In this document: piece by piece, positions 25,995 to 35,028 of the stretch | Layout: the number at the start of each line of letters is the position of its first letter | Numbering within the stretch: the stretch's first letter is position 1 | NCBI GenBank assembly: GCA_014804795.1 | Contig: JAAUZC010000020.1 | Span: forward strand, 1-64,000 | DNA from: Lachnospiraceae bacterium | GTDB taxonomy: Bacteria > Bacillota > Clostridia > Lachnospirales > Lachnospiraceae | Direction: 5' to 3' | DNA: 64,000 nt | Position numbers and translations under genes: made by a program | Notes under the pieces: generated by a model | What the model was told of the DNA's origin: nothing | What the model saw: only the letters and a program-made list of their open reading frames with translations | Database searches by the model: none

Positions 25995-27206
25995 ATGAAT
26001 AATCTGAACATACTTTACAAATATGAACTGAAAAAAATTACCGACAGAAAAATTTTCCGGATCACGCTGTTTCTGTGCCTTTCTGCCATTATTTTGCTTA
26101 CCGTAATACAGCTTAGCGGAAAATACTATGTAGACGGGGAAGTGGCCGATACCCATTATCATATGTTTCGGGTGGACCAAGCGTATGAAAGGGCGCTCTC
26201 CGGCAGAGCCATAGACGATGCGCTGCTGAAAGAAACCATAGAGGCCTATCAAAAAATCCCGGATCCGGAGGGCAGATATACGCTGACGGAGGAATACCAG
26301 ACCTGCGCCCGCCCTTACGCTGCAATCTGTCAGCTGATCAGCCGCTGGGGGGATACGGATTTTCTGGAAGATATCCTGAAATGGGAGCCGGATGAAAAAG
26401 CCTTTTATCAGGCCAGGGAAAATTTGCTGAAAGAACACTGGCAGCACTATTTTCTGACGGAATCCGAGAAAACATTCTGGATGGAGAAAGAATCACAGCT
26501 CCGGATACCCTTCACTTACTATTATCATGAGGGTTACACGCAGTTTACCAAGTCCTTTAATACTTTGAGCATGCTGATCCAACTGTTTGCGGCAATCTGT
26601 CTTTCCGGTGTGTTTGCCACGGAGCACACAAGGCGGACAGACCAGCTCATCCTCTCCGGCGCAAATGGGAAGACAACGGTCTATCTCGCAAAAATTCTGG
26701 CCGGCATCACGGTTTCCTTCACCAGCACTGCTCTTATGTTACTCACTTCCGCTCTGGTTTCTCTGGGAATTTACGGACCCGACGGATTTTCCATGCAGAT
26801 GCAGGTAACACTCTATCCTTTTTCCTGGCCTATGAGTATCGGGCAGGCCTGTCTTATCATGAGTGGTGCCGCACTGGTTCTCTCCGTTTTTATCGCCACT
26901 CTGGTCATGATACTGTCGGAAGTCCTGCACAGCAATATCGCCGCAATGGCAGTTTCCACCGCTCTGCTCATTCTGGGAACATCCATCAGTATGCCGCCGC
27001 AGTACCGGATTGCCGCCCAGATATGGAACTGGCTTCCGTTTTCTTTCCTGAATATATGGAATATCTTTGATGTGAGGACCATTCCCGTGTTCGGCCGTTT
27101 TCTTGTGTCCTGGCAGATCGTACCGGTGCTTTACCTTCTCTGTGCTGCCCTGATCGCTGCCATCGGAAAGAAAGTTTATCAGAGATATCAGGTTTCGGGG
27201 AGATGA
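25995..27206 (+). CDS. ABC-2 type permease
   Basis: This 403-aa membrane protein starts with a cytoplasmic stretch and one helix (about 22-40), followed by a roughly 170-residue extracytoplasmic region. Five or more helices (about 205-395) contain the pattern EHTRRTDQLILSGANGKTTVYLAKILAG, typical of ABC-2 permeases in front of the second helix. It is 40 bp downstream of its ATPase with a strong AAGGAG site at the ATG at 25995. As last gene of the sigma-factor operon it is probably part of an envelope-stress or antimicrobial export system (inference). Confidence 0.85.
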   Translation: MNNLNILYKYELKKITDRKIFRITLFLCLSAIILLTVIQLSGKYYVDGEVADTHYHMFRVDQAYERALSGRAIDDALLKETIEAYQKIPDPEGRYTLTEEYQTCARPYAAICQLISRWGDTDFLEDILKWEPDEKAFYQARENLLKEHWQHYFLTESEKTFWMEKESQLRIPFTYYYHEGYTQFTKSFNTLSMLIQLFAAICLSGVFATEHTRRTDQLILSGANGKTTVYLAKILAGITVSFTSTALMLLTSALVSLGIYGPDGFSMQMQVTLYPFSWPMSIGQACLIMSGAALVLSVFIATLVMILSEVLHSNIAAMAVSTALLILGTSISMPPQYRIAAQIWNWLPFSFLNIWNIFDVRTIPVFGRFLVSWQIVPVLYLLCAALIAAIGKKVYQRYQVSGR

Positions 27207-27216
27207 TCTGTCCCCC

Positions 27217-27243
27217 GGGGCTGCCTGACTTTACGGCAGCCCC
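27217..27243. terminator. GC-rich hairpin between convergent ABC genes
   Basis: GGGGCTGCC and GGCAGCCCC form a 9-bp stem with a 9-base loop between the ends of two converging genes. There is no T run on either side, so efficiency as an intrinsic terminator is uncertain. Confidence 0.55.
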
Positions 27244-27252
27244 GCCTCCACT

Positions 27253-29907
27253 CTACTCGCTCTCCCGCAGCCTCTCTACAATACTCCTCTTCCGGAGACT
27301 CCGGTAGGCAAATACCGGCACGGCCACGGCCGAAAGCACAAGCACCGGCATGATGATCACAAAGGGCAGCACCTGAAAACGATACTCAAAAAACAGGATC
27401 ACATTGTTTATGGCTCCCAGAATGATCCGGGAAAGCAGACTTCCCAGAACCAAACTGATCATGCCGGAGATCACAACATAACTGATTCCCTCAAAGACAA
27501 GGGTTGTAAGCAGCTGGTCACCCGTCATCCCGATGCTCTGCAGCATGGCAAACTCCCGCTTTCTGGAGATGACCTCCGTGATCATGGCGTTGGTGAAATT
27601 CAAAATGCCGATCAGGGCGATCACTGCCGACAGGGTAATCCCGAAGGTCGCCATGATCCCCACCATACCCTCAAATTCATCTTCCAGTGTCTCTTTGCTC
27701 GTATAAGCCATCTCGGGATTGTTCTCCGTGTAGGCCTCAAGCGCTGCCCGAAAAGCCTCTTTATTTTCCTCCGCTACAAGATAGGACGCCGCAAAGAGAT
27801 ACGTATACTCATCCTCCGTATCAAACTCCGTAAGCGGCAGCACCACATCGCAGCCGTTTGCGGTGTATCTGTGGGTGTCCATACTGTAGGGGATTCCTAC
27901 GATGGCCATCACCTCGTACTCCTTTTCTTCAAGATTCTCGTAAGTAAAGCCCACAGTCGCTCCTGACGCATCCCTGATCTCATGGGAAATGGAATTTTCC
28001 CCGCAACTTTTCACGGTCACCTTGTCTCCGGGATGATAGATATGCTCCTCTGCCTCCAGTGTGTCACTTCCCAGTATCTGCGTCAGCAGAACATAATCCC
28101 CGGTCTTAAACCGTTCCATATCAAACGTCCCGTCCAACACTTCCAGATTGGAGAGAAGTTTCTCGCTGTAGGCGTAAAAGTTGCCGTCAAAATCCCTTTC
28201 ACCCCGCAGCATCTCCTCCAGCTCATCCACCGAAAAAGTATCCCGGCGAAGTTTTCCCTGATCGTCCAGATCCTGTAACCGTTCCATCGCGTTCCCGTCA
28301 AGCTGCAGAAAAGACCGGTAACGAATCCACATTTCCGTCTTTCCCCAGATGCCCTCCTGTGCCTCCGCCATCGCCAGAAATTCGGGTGCTATCCTCACAT
28401 CACCGCTTCTCGCCGCAGAGGAGATGGTGCCGATATTCCCCAGCACATAATCTCCCACAATGCGCTGTTCCAGATATTCGTCCAGCCGGAAACTCCCCAC
28501 GGCGGTCATTACCATTGTCAGAAGAATAATGCTTAAAGAAATTGCGGATATGACCACGGCAGTGGTCCTTCTGTTCCTGCCCAGATTGGCGAGGGCCATC
28601 GAAAGGGCATCAAAGCGGCCGCGGTCCCTCTGTCTTTTCTTCTTTTTCCTGCCTGTCGTCTTCCCCTTTCCGCCCATCTCCGCATACCGGACCGCTTCGA
28701 TGGGGGAAACGCTGCCCGCGATCCTGCCCGGTTTTCCGCTGCTGAGCCAGACCGTAAAAGCGGAAAATCCCGCACTGAACACTAAAATCCAGGGATTAAA
28801 CTCCAAAGAAACTTCCATCCCCCTGTAGGAATCCCCAAAGTCCAACAGAAAGGGCAGCAGAAGCTTTCCGATGCCGAAACCTGCGAGAAGTCCGATGGGA
28901 ATCCCCGCCGCAGACAGCAAGAATGCCTGCCGCCTGACCAGCCTGCGAATCTGCCCTTTGGTTGTCCCGATGGTCTTTAACAGACCGTAAAACCGGATAT
29001 CGCTGACAACGGATATCTGAAAAATATTGTAGATGATCAGATAACCGGTGAGCAGGATCACAAAAACCGCACCAAACAGAATGATCATCGTCATGGGATC
29101 CAGCGCTTCCATACGACTGCCCATATAGGCCCAGTTTACTCCGTAGGCCAGTTCCGTCCCCGGCTCATAGCCCGCATTCTGAATGACGGTCCGTATTTTT
29201 TCCTCCACATTTTTCGCGTTTTCAAAGTAGAAATCGCCGGCCAATAATCCTGCGCCGCAGTACTCCGGGTGTTCCTCTGTCCACAGCAGGAAATCTTCAT
29301 CGGTATAGGAACCCTTTAAGTCTGTCCAATAGTCTTCCGACACAAAAAGCTCACTGGCATGGGCGATGGCATCCCCTCTGTAAAACCCGCACACCACAAA
29401 TTCCTCTTCCACCGTCTCCCCCATAAAAGGAAACCTGAGCGGCACCCTCGTCCCGAGCTCGCAGGGCAGCCCCAGTTCATCCAGCACAAAGGTATCCACG
29501 ATGATCTCGTTTTTCGCCTCCGGCATGCGCCCCTCTTCCAGTGTGATAAACATGTCATACAGCATGCTCTCATCCGGCGTATAGCGGATCTCCGCCTGAC
29601 GCTTTATGAGATTGTCCGCCATGCCGATCAGAATTGTGTAACCGCTTGCTTTCACAAGCGGATCCGCGGCGATTTCCTCATACTGTTTCATCGTCGCCGT
29701 TTTTAACCCTGCGTGAAAGCGCCCGCCGACTTCCCGCATAATCTCTTCTTCGGCCGCCTGCATGGCACCGCTCGTCAGGGAAAAGACCGCCGTGAAAAGA
29801 ATCCCGGTCAGAGTAATCGCCAGGATTGCAAATACATTCCGCATGCGGTTGTTTTGAAGGCTCCTTGCCGACAGCCTGCGGATGGATGCACCGTTATTGT
29901 TTCTCAT
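27253..29907 (-). CDS. FtsX-like ABC permease (MacB type)
   Basis: This 884-aa permease has an N-terminal helix (25-48), a large extracytoplasmic region (to about 265), three helices with a FtsX signature near 265-400, a basic cytoplasmic loop (GRKKKKRQRDRGR), another helix and extracytoplasmic domain, and three C-terminal helices. The two FtsX units show the usual doubled layout of Firmicutes macrolide/peptide-type exporters. It overlaps the ATPase gene by 4 bp. Such systems often export or detoxify peptides or move lipids; the substrate is not evident. The two-component system immediately upstream is the probable regulator. Confidence 0.9.
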   Translation of the reverse strand: MRNNNGASIRRLSARSLQNNRMRNVFAILAITLTGILFTAVFSLTSGAMQAAEEEIMREVGGRFHAGLKTATMKQYEEIAADPLVKASGYTILIGMADNLIKRQAEIRYTPDESMLYDMFITLEEGRMPEAKNEIIVDTFVLDELGLPCELGTRVPLRFPFMGETVEEEFVVCGFYRGDAIAHASELFVSEDYWTDLKGSYTDEDFLLWTEEHPEYCGAGLLAGDFYFENAKNVEEKIRTVIQNAGYEPGTELAYGVNWAYMGSRMEALDPMTMIILFGAVFVILLTGYLIIYNIFQISVVSDIRFYGLLKTIGTTKGQIRRLVRRQAFLLSAAGIPIGLLAGFGIGKLLLPFLLDFGDSYRGMEVSLEFNPWILVFSAGFSAFTVWLSSGKPGRIAGSVSPIEAVRYAEMGGKGKTTGRKKKKRQRDRGRFDALSMALANLGRNRRTTAVVISAISLSIILLTMVMTAVGSFRLDEYLEQRIVGDYVLGNIGTISSAARSGDVRIAPEFLAMAEAQEGIWGKTEMWIRYRSFLQLDGNAMERLQDLDDQGKLRRDTFSVDELEEMLRGERDFDGNFYAYSEKLLSNLEVLDGTFDMERFKTGDYVLLTQILGSDTLEAEEHIYHPGDKVTVKSCGENSISHEIRDASGATVGFTYENLEEKEYEVMAIVGIPYSMDTHRYTANGCDVVLPLTEFDTEDEYTYLFAASYLVAEENKEAFRAALEAYTENNPEMAYTSKETLEDEFEGMVGIMATFGITLSAVIALIGILNFTNAMITEVISRKREFAMLQSIGMTGDQLLTTLVFEGISYVVISGMISLVLGSLLSRIILGAINNVILFFEYRFQVLPFVIIMPVLVLSAVAVPVFAYRSLRKRSIVERLRESE

Positions 29908-30695
29908 ATGAGCACCTCCTCATCCGCCTGTGCTGCCAATCTATTCGCTTTTCCGGAAGCCGCTGTAATCTCCGGCGATACAACATCACGGTCAGGAAGT
30001 TCCCCCGGGCTGTCGTCACGCTTTGTATGATCATCCACGATCCTGCCGTCCTCAATGTGGATGATCCTGTCGCTCAGCTGCGCTAACGACTCGTTGTGAG
30101 TGATCATCACGATCGTCTGATGGAACTGCTCGCCGGTCAGCTTCAAAAGCCCCAGCACTTCCTGGGTCGTCTTGCTGTCCAGATTTCCGGTGGGCTCGTC
30201 GGCGAGAATAATAGCCGGTTTTGTCACAAGCGCCCGGGCGATCGCAACTCTCTGCTGCTGCCCGCCGGAAAGCTGCCCCGGAAAGGCATCCAGTTTGCTC
30301 TCAAGCCCCAGTGTCTGAACGATCTGATGCATAAACTTCTTGTCCACTCTTCTGCCGTCCAGTTCCATCGGAAGCACGATATTCTCTCTGACGCTCAAAA
30401 TCGGCACCAAATTGTAACTCTGGAAAACAAAGCCGATCTGACGTCTGCGGAAAATCGTCAAATCTTTTTCGTTCAGTTCAAAAATCTTTTTTCCGGCCAC
30501 AGTCACTGTGCCGGAAGTGGCATAATCCAGCCCGCCGAGCATGTGTAAAAGTGTGGACTTCCCGGATCCGGAAGTACCTACCACCGCAGCGAACTCTCCC
30601 TCCTCTATCTTTAAATCCACACCGTCCAAAGCTTTGACCTGAATGTCACCGTCTCCGTAATATTTTTTCAGATCTTTTGTCTCCAATATTGTCAT
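29904..30695 (-). CDS. ABC transporter ATP-binding protein (LolD/MacB type)
   Basis: This 263-aa ATPase has Walker [13 protein letters not shown]-loop [10 protein letters not shown], signature [15 protein letters not shown] and Walker [13 protein letters not shown], all hallmarks of the MacB/LolD group that pairs with FtsX permeases. It carries about 35 extra C-terminal residues, acidic and Ala-rich, beyond the usual end. Start: ATG with CAGGAGG upstream. It forms an operon with the permease (ATGA overlap). Confidence 0.93.
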   Translation of the reverse strand: MTILETKDLKKYYGDGDIQVKALDGVDLKIEEGEFAAVVGTSGSGKSTLLHMLGGLDYATSGTVTVAGKKIFELNEKDLTIFRRRQIGFVFQSYNLVPILSVRENIVLPMELDGRRVDKKFMHQIVQTLGLESKLDAFPGQLSGGQQQRVAIARALVTKPAIILADEPTGNLDSKTTQEVLGLLKLTGEQFHQTIVMITHNESLAQLSDRIIHIEDGRIVDDHTKRDDSPGELPDRDVVSPEITAASGKANRLAAQADEEVLI

Positions 30696-30819
30696 ATGAT
30701 TCCTCCTGTTTTAGGTTATATAGTTCTTCTATGATACACGGATTGCTCCGCATTTCATGCTCCCGCAATCCTAAAACATTCGAAATCCGCCCTGATCGGG
30801 CTTCTTTCTCATGTTTTGC

Positions 30820-30882
30820 GGGTCCCAAGGTCAAAAATCCTTTTGCAAGCAAGCTTGCATCGGATTTTAGACCTTTTGACCC
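30820..30882 (-). repeat. Long hairpin element in the ABC operon leader
   Basis: GGGTC..AAGGTC, AAAATCC and GCAAGC pair in order with GCTTGC, GGATTTT and ACCTT..GACCC to form a 63-base hairpin with a two-base tip and only small internal loops. It lies about 125 bp upstream of the ATPase ATG. The rest of 30696-31027 contains no credible gene; the 81-aa minus ORF there is the translated hairpin region. It may be a dispersed repeat or an attenuating leader. Confidence 0.55.
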
Positions 30883-31027
30883 TGGTATCATAATACCAGA
30901 TACATCTTACAGTATCCTGACAGAACGGAAAAAATATTATGACAATTTTGTCAGAAAAAAACTGCGGCGCAGGTATGCCTGCCGAGCGCAGTTACACAAA
31001 ATGGACTGAAAATAAGAATTCCAAAAT

Positions 31028-32050
31028 CTACTTTGGTTCATTTAACAAAAACAAAGAGAAGCTGCTGCCCTTCCCCACATTGGAGGACACGGTGATATAT
31101 CCTTTTTCGCACTGTAAGATCAGCTGTGCCAGATACAGCCCCAGACCGCTTCCCTCCTGTCCCTCCACTTCCTTTCCCCGGTAAAACCGCTTGAAAATAC
31201 GGTTGAAGTCACTTTGAGGAATACCGATACCTTCATCCGAAATCGTAATCTTTGTATAAATGTCAAGTCTGTCAAGCGTTATTCTGACGCTGCTGTTTTC
31301 CGGCGAGTATTTGACAGCATTTTCCAGGATGTTCGACATCGCCTCCGCCGTCCACTTCGGATTATGATACAGATTAAAGTCCTGAAAATCTTCCACGATC
31401 AGCTTCATATTTTTGGAGGACGCCTGCGCAAAAACAGAACTGACAGCCTTTGCGACCGTCTCTTTAATCCCTGTGTACTCCGCAGTAAAACGAATCATGC
31501 CGTTTTCCAGTCTCGACGCTTTCAGAAGATCTGCCATCAGCCACTGCATCTTATCCGCCTGACTTTTCGTATGCGCCAGAAATTCTTTTCTGCGCTCTTC
31601 CTCCAGCGCAGCATTCTGTAAAAGTTCCATATTCATCATGATATTGGCAAGCGGCGTTTTCAGCTGGTGTGAAAGGTCTGAGATCAGTTTCATCACCTGG
31701 TTTTTATCCTCCATAGCCTGCCTCTCGACAAACCTCACTCTCGACAAAATGCGCCGCAGCTGGCTGATAATGCGGGATTCCCTTGTTTCCAGCACATCCG
31801 CGTTAATATTCCGCAGTGTGGACTTTCGCTGCAGCCGCCGACTATGTGCAGATCGCCGCCCGGTTCCCTGTTCCATGGAATATGTGTGTGATTCATCCTC
31901 CTTCTCCGCCATACTGTCTTGCCAGAACTCTTCCAGAATAGTATCCATCCGCTTCCACTGCCACAGAAAATAAGCTGTACTCAAAATGAGCACAGCAACA
32001 CATACCAAAAGGCACAGGGCAAGTATCAGAATGATTGTTTCCGCCCTCAT
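31028..32050 (-). CDS. Sensor histidine kinase
   Basis: This 340-aa kinase has one N-terminal membrane helix (6-30), a short Arg-rich linker, HisKA with His128 in SDLSHQLKTPLAN, and an ATPase domain with NILENAVKYSP, DEGIGIP and GSGLGLYL. There is almost no extracellular loop, so it probably senses signals in the membrane or through a partner such as the neighbouring ABC transporter. The ATG at 32050 overlaps the regulator stop (ATGA), so I reject the longer ORF. Confidence 0.92.
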   Translation of the reverse strand: MRAETIILILALCLLVCVAVLILSTAYFLWQWKRMDTILEEFWQDSMAEKEDESHTYSMEQGTGRRSAHSRRLQRKSTLRNINADVLETRESRIISQLRRILSRVRFVERQAMEDKNQVMKLISDLSHQLKTPLANIMMNMELLQNAALEEERRKEFLAHTKSQADKMQWLMADLLKASRLENGMIRFTAEYTGIKETVAKAVSSVFAQASSKNMKLIVEDFQDFNLYHNPKWTAEAMSNILENAVKYSPENSSVRITLDRLDIYTKITISDEGIGIPQSDFNRIFKRFYRGKEVEGQEGSGLGLYLAQLILQCEKGYITVSSNVGKGSSFSLFLLNEPK

Positions 32051-32736
32051 ACATTCTCCTCCCACAGATAGCCGATTCCCTGAATCGTGCGGATATGGTC
32101 TTTTCCCAGCTTTTTCCGCAGGCGGCTGATATTGACGGAGAGTGTATTCTCCTCCACATAGTTCCCGTCCGCATCCCAGATACGCTGCAGAATCTGCTCT
32201 TTCAAAAGCGCCTGGTTCTTGTTTTCCATGAAATATTGCAGCAGCCGGAACTCGGTCATACTAAGTTCCAGTTCTTTTTCTCCACAGGATACACGAAACG
32301 TTTCCAAATCCAGCACAATGTCTCCGGACGAAATAATCCGCCCTGCATCTTTCACCTCTTTACCCTCCGCCTTTCTGCGCAGAATATTCTGCAATCTAAG
32401 CTTTAAGACAGAGACCGAAAACGGCTTTGTCATGTAATCATCGGCTCCGCTTGTAAGCCCCATGATCTCGTCCGTCTCCAGATCTCTCGCTGTGAGCATC
32501 AAAATAACGGTATCCGCATCCTGACCTGAAAGCTGCCGTATCCTCTTACAGAATGCAATACCATCCCCGTCCGGCAGGTTCAAATCCAGAATAACAGCAA
32601 CGGGACTTTCCCTCTCAAAAAGTGAATATCCTTCCTGTAGGGTCCGCGCGCTTGCCGTTTCATAGCCATCCTGTTCCAACGCAAAACAGATTCCACTGTT
32701 TAAGCCTATATCGTCTTCAATGATCAATATTTTCAT
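32047..32736 (-). CDS. OmpR-family response regulator
   Basis: This 229-aa regulator has a receiver domain (IIEDD, acceptor Asp in LDLNLPDGDG, conserved Lys in MTKPFSVSVL) and a C-terminal winged helix (LSMTEFRLLQYFMENKNQALLKEQIL, then VNISRLRKKLG). It is coupled to the kinase gene by a 4-bp overlap and probably controls the ABC operon downstream. Its first 20 bp overlap the end of the small gene 32717-33079. Confidence 0.93.
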   Translation of the reverse strand: MKILIIEDDIGLNSGICFALEQDGYETASARTLQEGYSLFERESPVAVILDLNLPDGDGIAFCKRIRQLSGQDADTVILMLTARDLETDEIMGLTSGADDYMTKPFSVSVLKLRLQNILRRKAEGKEVKDAGRIISSGDIVLDLETFRVSCGEKELELSMTEFRLLQYFMENKNQALLKEQILQRIWDADGNYVEENTLSVNISRLRKKLGKDHIRTIQGIGYLWEENV

Positions 32737-33079
32737 GTTTTTTGTAATGTCCGATCTCTATTTCCGGAAAATGCTCTTCCAGATAATCAAGCACTTCTTT
32801 CGCATCCTCCGGATGTTCCATACGCAGCTTATGCTGTTTGTCCCGTTTATCTATCAACATCAGATAATGCTCTGTCAACGGAAATTCCCCTACCTCTCCG
32901 CTCTCAATGCGCAGATACGCCTTTTTAATCTCTTCATAAGCAATCGCATGAATCCTGATAAAATAGCGGTAAAACAGGAAATGCTCTCCCAGACGGGCTT
33001 CCGCCGCCTTTTTTCCCTTTTGAAATTCTTCACGAAGCGCCTCTTCGGAGGCGCTTCCGGCAAGCACTTTGATCTTCAT
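32717..33079 (-). CDS. Hypothetical protein (120 aa)
   Basis: This is a soluble, charged, mostly helical protein with a Lys/Glu-rich composition and a C-terminal EIEIGHYKKHENIDH. I do not recognise the family. It overlaps the regulator gene by 20 bp, which implies coupled translation. The ATG lies immediately at the end of structured element E2 and has no normal Shine-Dalgarno sequence (ACGGGACTAAAAT before ATG), so the element may affect its translation. Confidence 0.65.
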   Translation of the reverse strand: MKIKVLAGSASEEALREEFQKGKKAAEARLGEHFLFYRYFIRIHAIAYEEIKKAYLRIESGEVGEFPLTEHYLMLIDKRDKQHKLRMEHPEDAKEVLDYLEEHFPEIEIGHYKKHENIDH

Positions 33080-33083
33080 ATTT

Positions 33084-33190
33084 TAGTCCCGTAACAATCC
33101 TACCAGCACACTTTATCCGGGCTTACATTTCCGGCCGTCTGAAATGCAACATCCGTAAATGAAGCCGTGCGCTGTCCGAGTATCTGCTGT
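33084..33190 (-). repeat. Intercistronic structured element E2
   Basis: This element lies exactly between the aspS stop codon and the start of the next gene. Outer helix: CAGCACAC (33104-33111) with GTGCGCTG (33167-33174). An 8-base bulge TTTATCCG follows. Inner helix: GGCTTACATTT (33120-33130) with AAATGAAGCC (33157-33166), closing a 26-base loop that contains CCGGCCGT and TCCGTA. Compared with E1 the inner helix is rewritten on both sides but still pairs, which is compensatory change. Confidence 0.65.
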
Positions 33191-34993
33191 TTATTCCACT
33201 TCCTTAGAATTTTCCTTCACAATCGCAATTCCCAGTTCCTCAAGCTGCGCCTCGTCCACCACATTGGGCGTCTCGCACATCAGATCGGAAGCGTCCTTCA
33301 CTTTCGGGAACGCGATCACCTCTCTGATACTGTCCGCATGGGCAAGCAGCATCATAAGACGGTCCACGCCGTAAGCCAGCCCCGCGTGAGGCGGCACGCC
33401 GTACCGGAAAGCGGAGAGCAGATATCCGAATTTCTCCCAGGCCTTCTCCTGCCCGATGCCCAATACCTCAAACATCTTCTCCTGAATATCATTCTGGTGG
33501 ATTCTGACGGAACCGCCGCCAATCTCTACGCCGTTTAACACAATATCATAAGCCTTTGCCCGCACTCTGCCCGGATCGGAATCAATATACTGCCAGTCTT
33601 CTTCCATCGGCATCGTGAATGGATGATGCATCGCCATATAACGGTTTTCTTCTTCGGACCACTCAAGTAACGGGAATTCCGTCACCCAGAGGAAATTATA
33701 CTGGTTCGGATCATACAAACCGAGCTGTTTTCCGAGTTCCAGACGAAGCTGCCCAAGTACACCCCACACGATTGTATTTTTATCCGCCGCAAATAACAGC
33801 AGATCGCCGTTTTCGCCGCCCATCGCCTGAATCAGCGCCGATACCTCTTCCTCCGTCAGGAATTTTGTGAAAGAGGACTTTACAGTACCGTCTTCTCCGA
33901 TACACAGATAGGCAAGTCCTTTCGCACCGCTGCCCTTCGCCATATCCACTAATGCATCTATTTTCTTTCTGGGCATAGCGCCCTGCCCTTTAACATTGAT
34001 GCCCCGTACCGAGCCGCCGTTTTCCAGTGCGGAAGTAAAGACACCGAAACCGCATCCTCTCACCACTTCCGATACGTCCACCAGTTCCATGCCGAAACGG
34101 GTATCCGGTTTATCGGAGCCGTAACGATCCATCGCCTCCTGCCATTTCATGCGCGGCAGGGGAAGCTCCACATCCAGGCCGATGCTTTCTTTGCAGACGT
34201 ACTGAATCAGCCGTTCATTCACGTCAAGTACATCCTCCACATCCACAAAGGAAAGTTCCATATCCGCCTGGGTAAATTCCGGCTGTCTGTGCGCCCGCAA
34301 ATCCTCGTCTCTGAAACATCTTGCAATCTGGAAGTACCTGTCATATCCGGAACACATGAGAAGCTGCTTGTAGAGCTGAGGGGACTGGGGCAGTGCATAA
34401 AAGTTGCCCGGATGCACCCTGCTGGGTACAAGATAGTCCCTTGCGCCCTCCGGTGTAGAACGGCATAAGATCGGTGTCTCGATCTCCAGAAATCCTTCTT
34501 TCGCCATAAACTCCCGCATCGCCATAACCATTTTACTGCGCAGCATTAACTTCTGCTGTAAATCCGGTCTTCGCAGATCAAGGAATCTGTATTTTAGACG
34601 AATCTCTTCCTTTGTTTTAGAATCGGATTCAATAGGAAACGGCGGTGTCTCCGCTTCCGCTAAAACACGCACCTGCTTTGCCCTTACCTCAATCTCACCG
34701 GTGGCAAGATTCTCATTTACCGCGCCGCCGCGCTTCTCCACGGTACCTGTCACCGCAATAACAAACTCGCTTCGCATTTTCTCCGCTTTGGCAAACGCCT
34801 CACTGCCGCAGTCCGCTTCCTCAAAAATAAGCTGTAAAATACCGGAACGGTCCCGCAGATCCACAAAAATAATACCGCCCTTATTTCTCTGTTTCTGTAC
34901 CCAGCCCATTACGGTCACTGTCTCTCCCACATTTTTGATGGAGAGTTCCGCGCATCGATGACTCCTTTTCAATCCCTGTATTGATTCTGCCAT
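33191..34993 (-). CDS. aspS: Aspartyl-tRNA synthetase
   Basis: This 600-aa class II synthetase charges tRNA-Asp. It has an N-terminal OB-fold anticodon-binding domain (VTVMGWVQKQRNKGGIIFVDLRDRSG), motif 2 FRDEDLRAHRQPEFTQ, the bacterial GAD insertion (about 290-420) and the class II motif 3 GLAYGVDRLMMLL near the C-terminus. Length is normal for the bacterial type. It lies 35 bp downstream of hisS, a common Firmicutes pairing. No T-box leader is visible. Start: ATG with AGAGGGAAG upstream. Confidence 0.97.
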   Translation of the reverse strand: MAESIQGLKRSHRCAELSIKNVGETVTVMGWVQKQRNKGGIIFVDLRDRSGILQLIFEEADCGSEAFAKAEKMRSEFVIAVTGTVEKRGGAVNENLATGEIEVRAKQVRVLAEAETPPFPIESDSKTKEEIRLKYRFLDLRRPDLQQKLMLRSKMVMAMREFMAKEGFLEIETPILCRSTPEGARDYLVPSRVHPGNFYALPQSPQLYKQLLMCSGYDRYFQIARCFRDEDLRAHRQPEFTQADMELSFVDVEDVLDVNERLIQYVCKESIGLDVELPLPRMKWQEAMDRYGSDKPDTRFGMELVDVSEVVRGCGFGVFTSALENGGSVRGINVKGQGAMPRKKIDALVDMAKGSGAKGLAYLCIGEDGTVKSSFTKFLTEEEVSALIQAMGGENGDLLLFAADKNTIVWGVLGQLRLELGKQLGLYDPNQYNFLWVTEFPLLEWSEEENRYMAMHHPFTMPMEEDWQYIDSDPGRVRAKAYDIVLNGVEIGGGSVRIHQNDIQEKMFEVLGIGQEKAWEKFGYLLSAFRYGVPPHAGLAYGVDRLMMLLAHADSIREVIAFPKVKDASDLMCETPNVVDEAQLEELGIAIVKENSKEVE

Positions 34994-35028
34994 TTTTCTT
35001 CCCTCTTTTCTGTCGTTGTTTTATTTTC

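Noticed and set aside
30646-30891. 81-aa minus ORF
   Set aside because: It runs through the long hairpin and into the ABC gene start; no ribosome binding site and no protein character.
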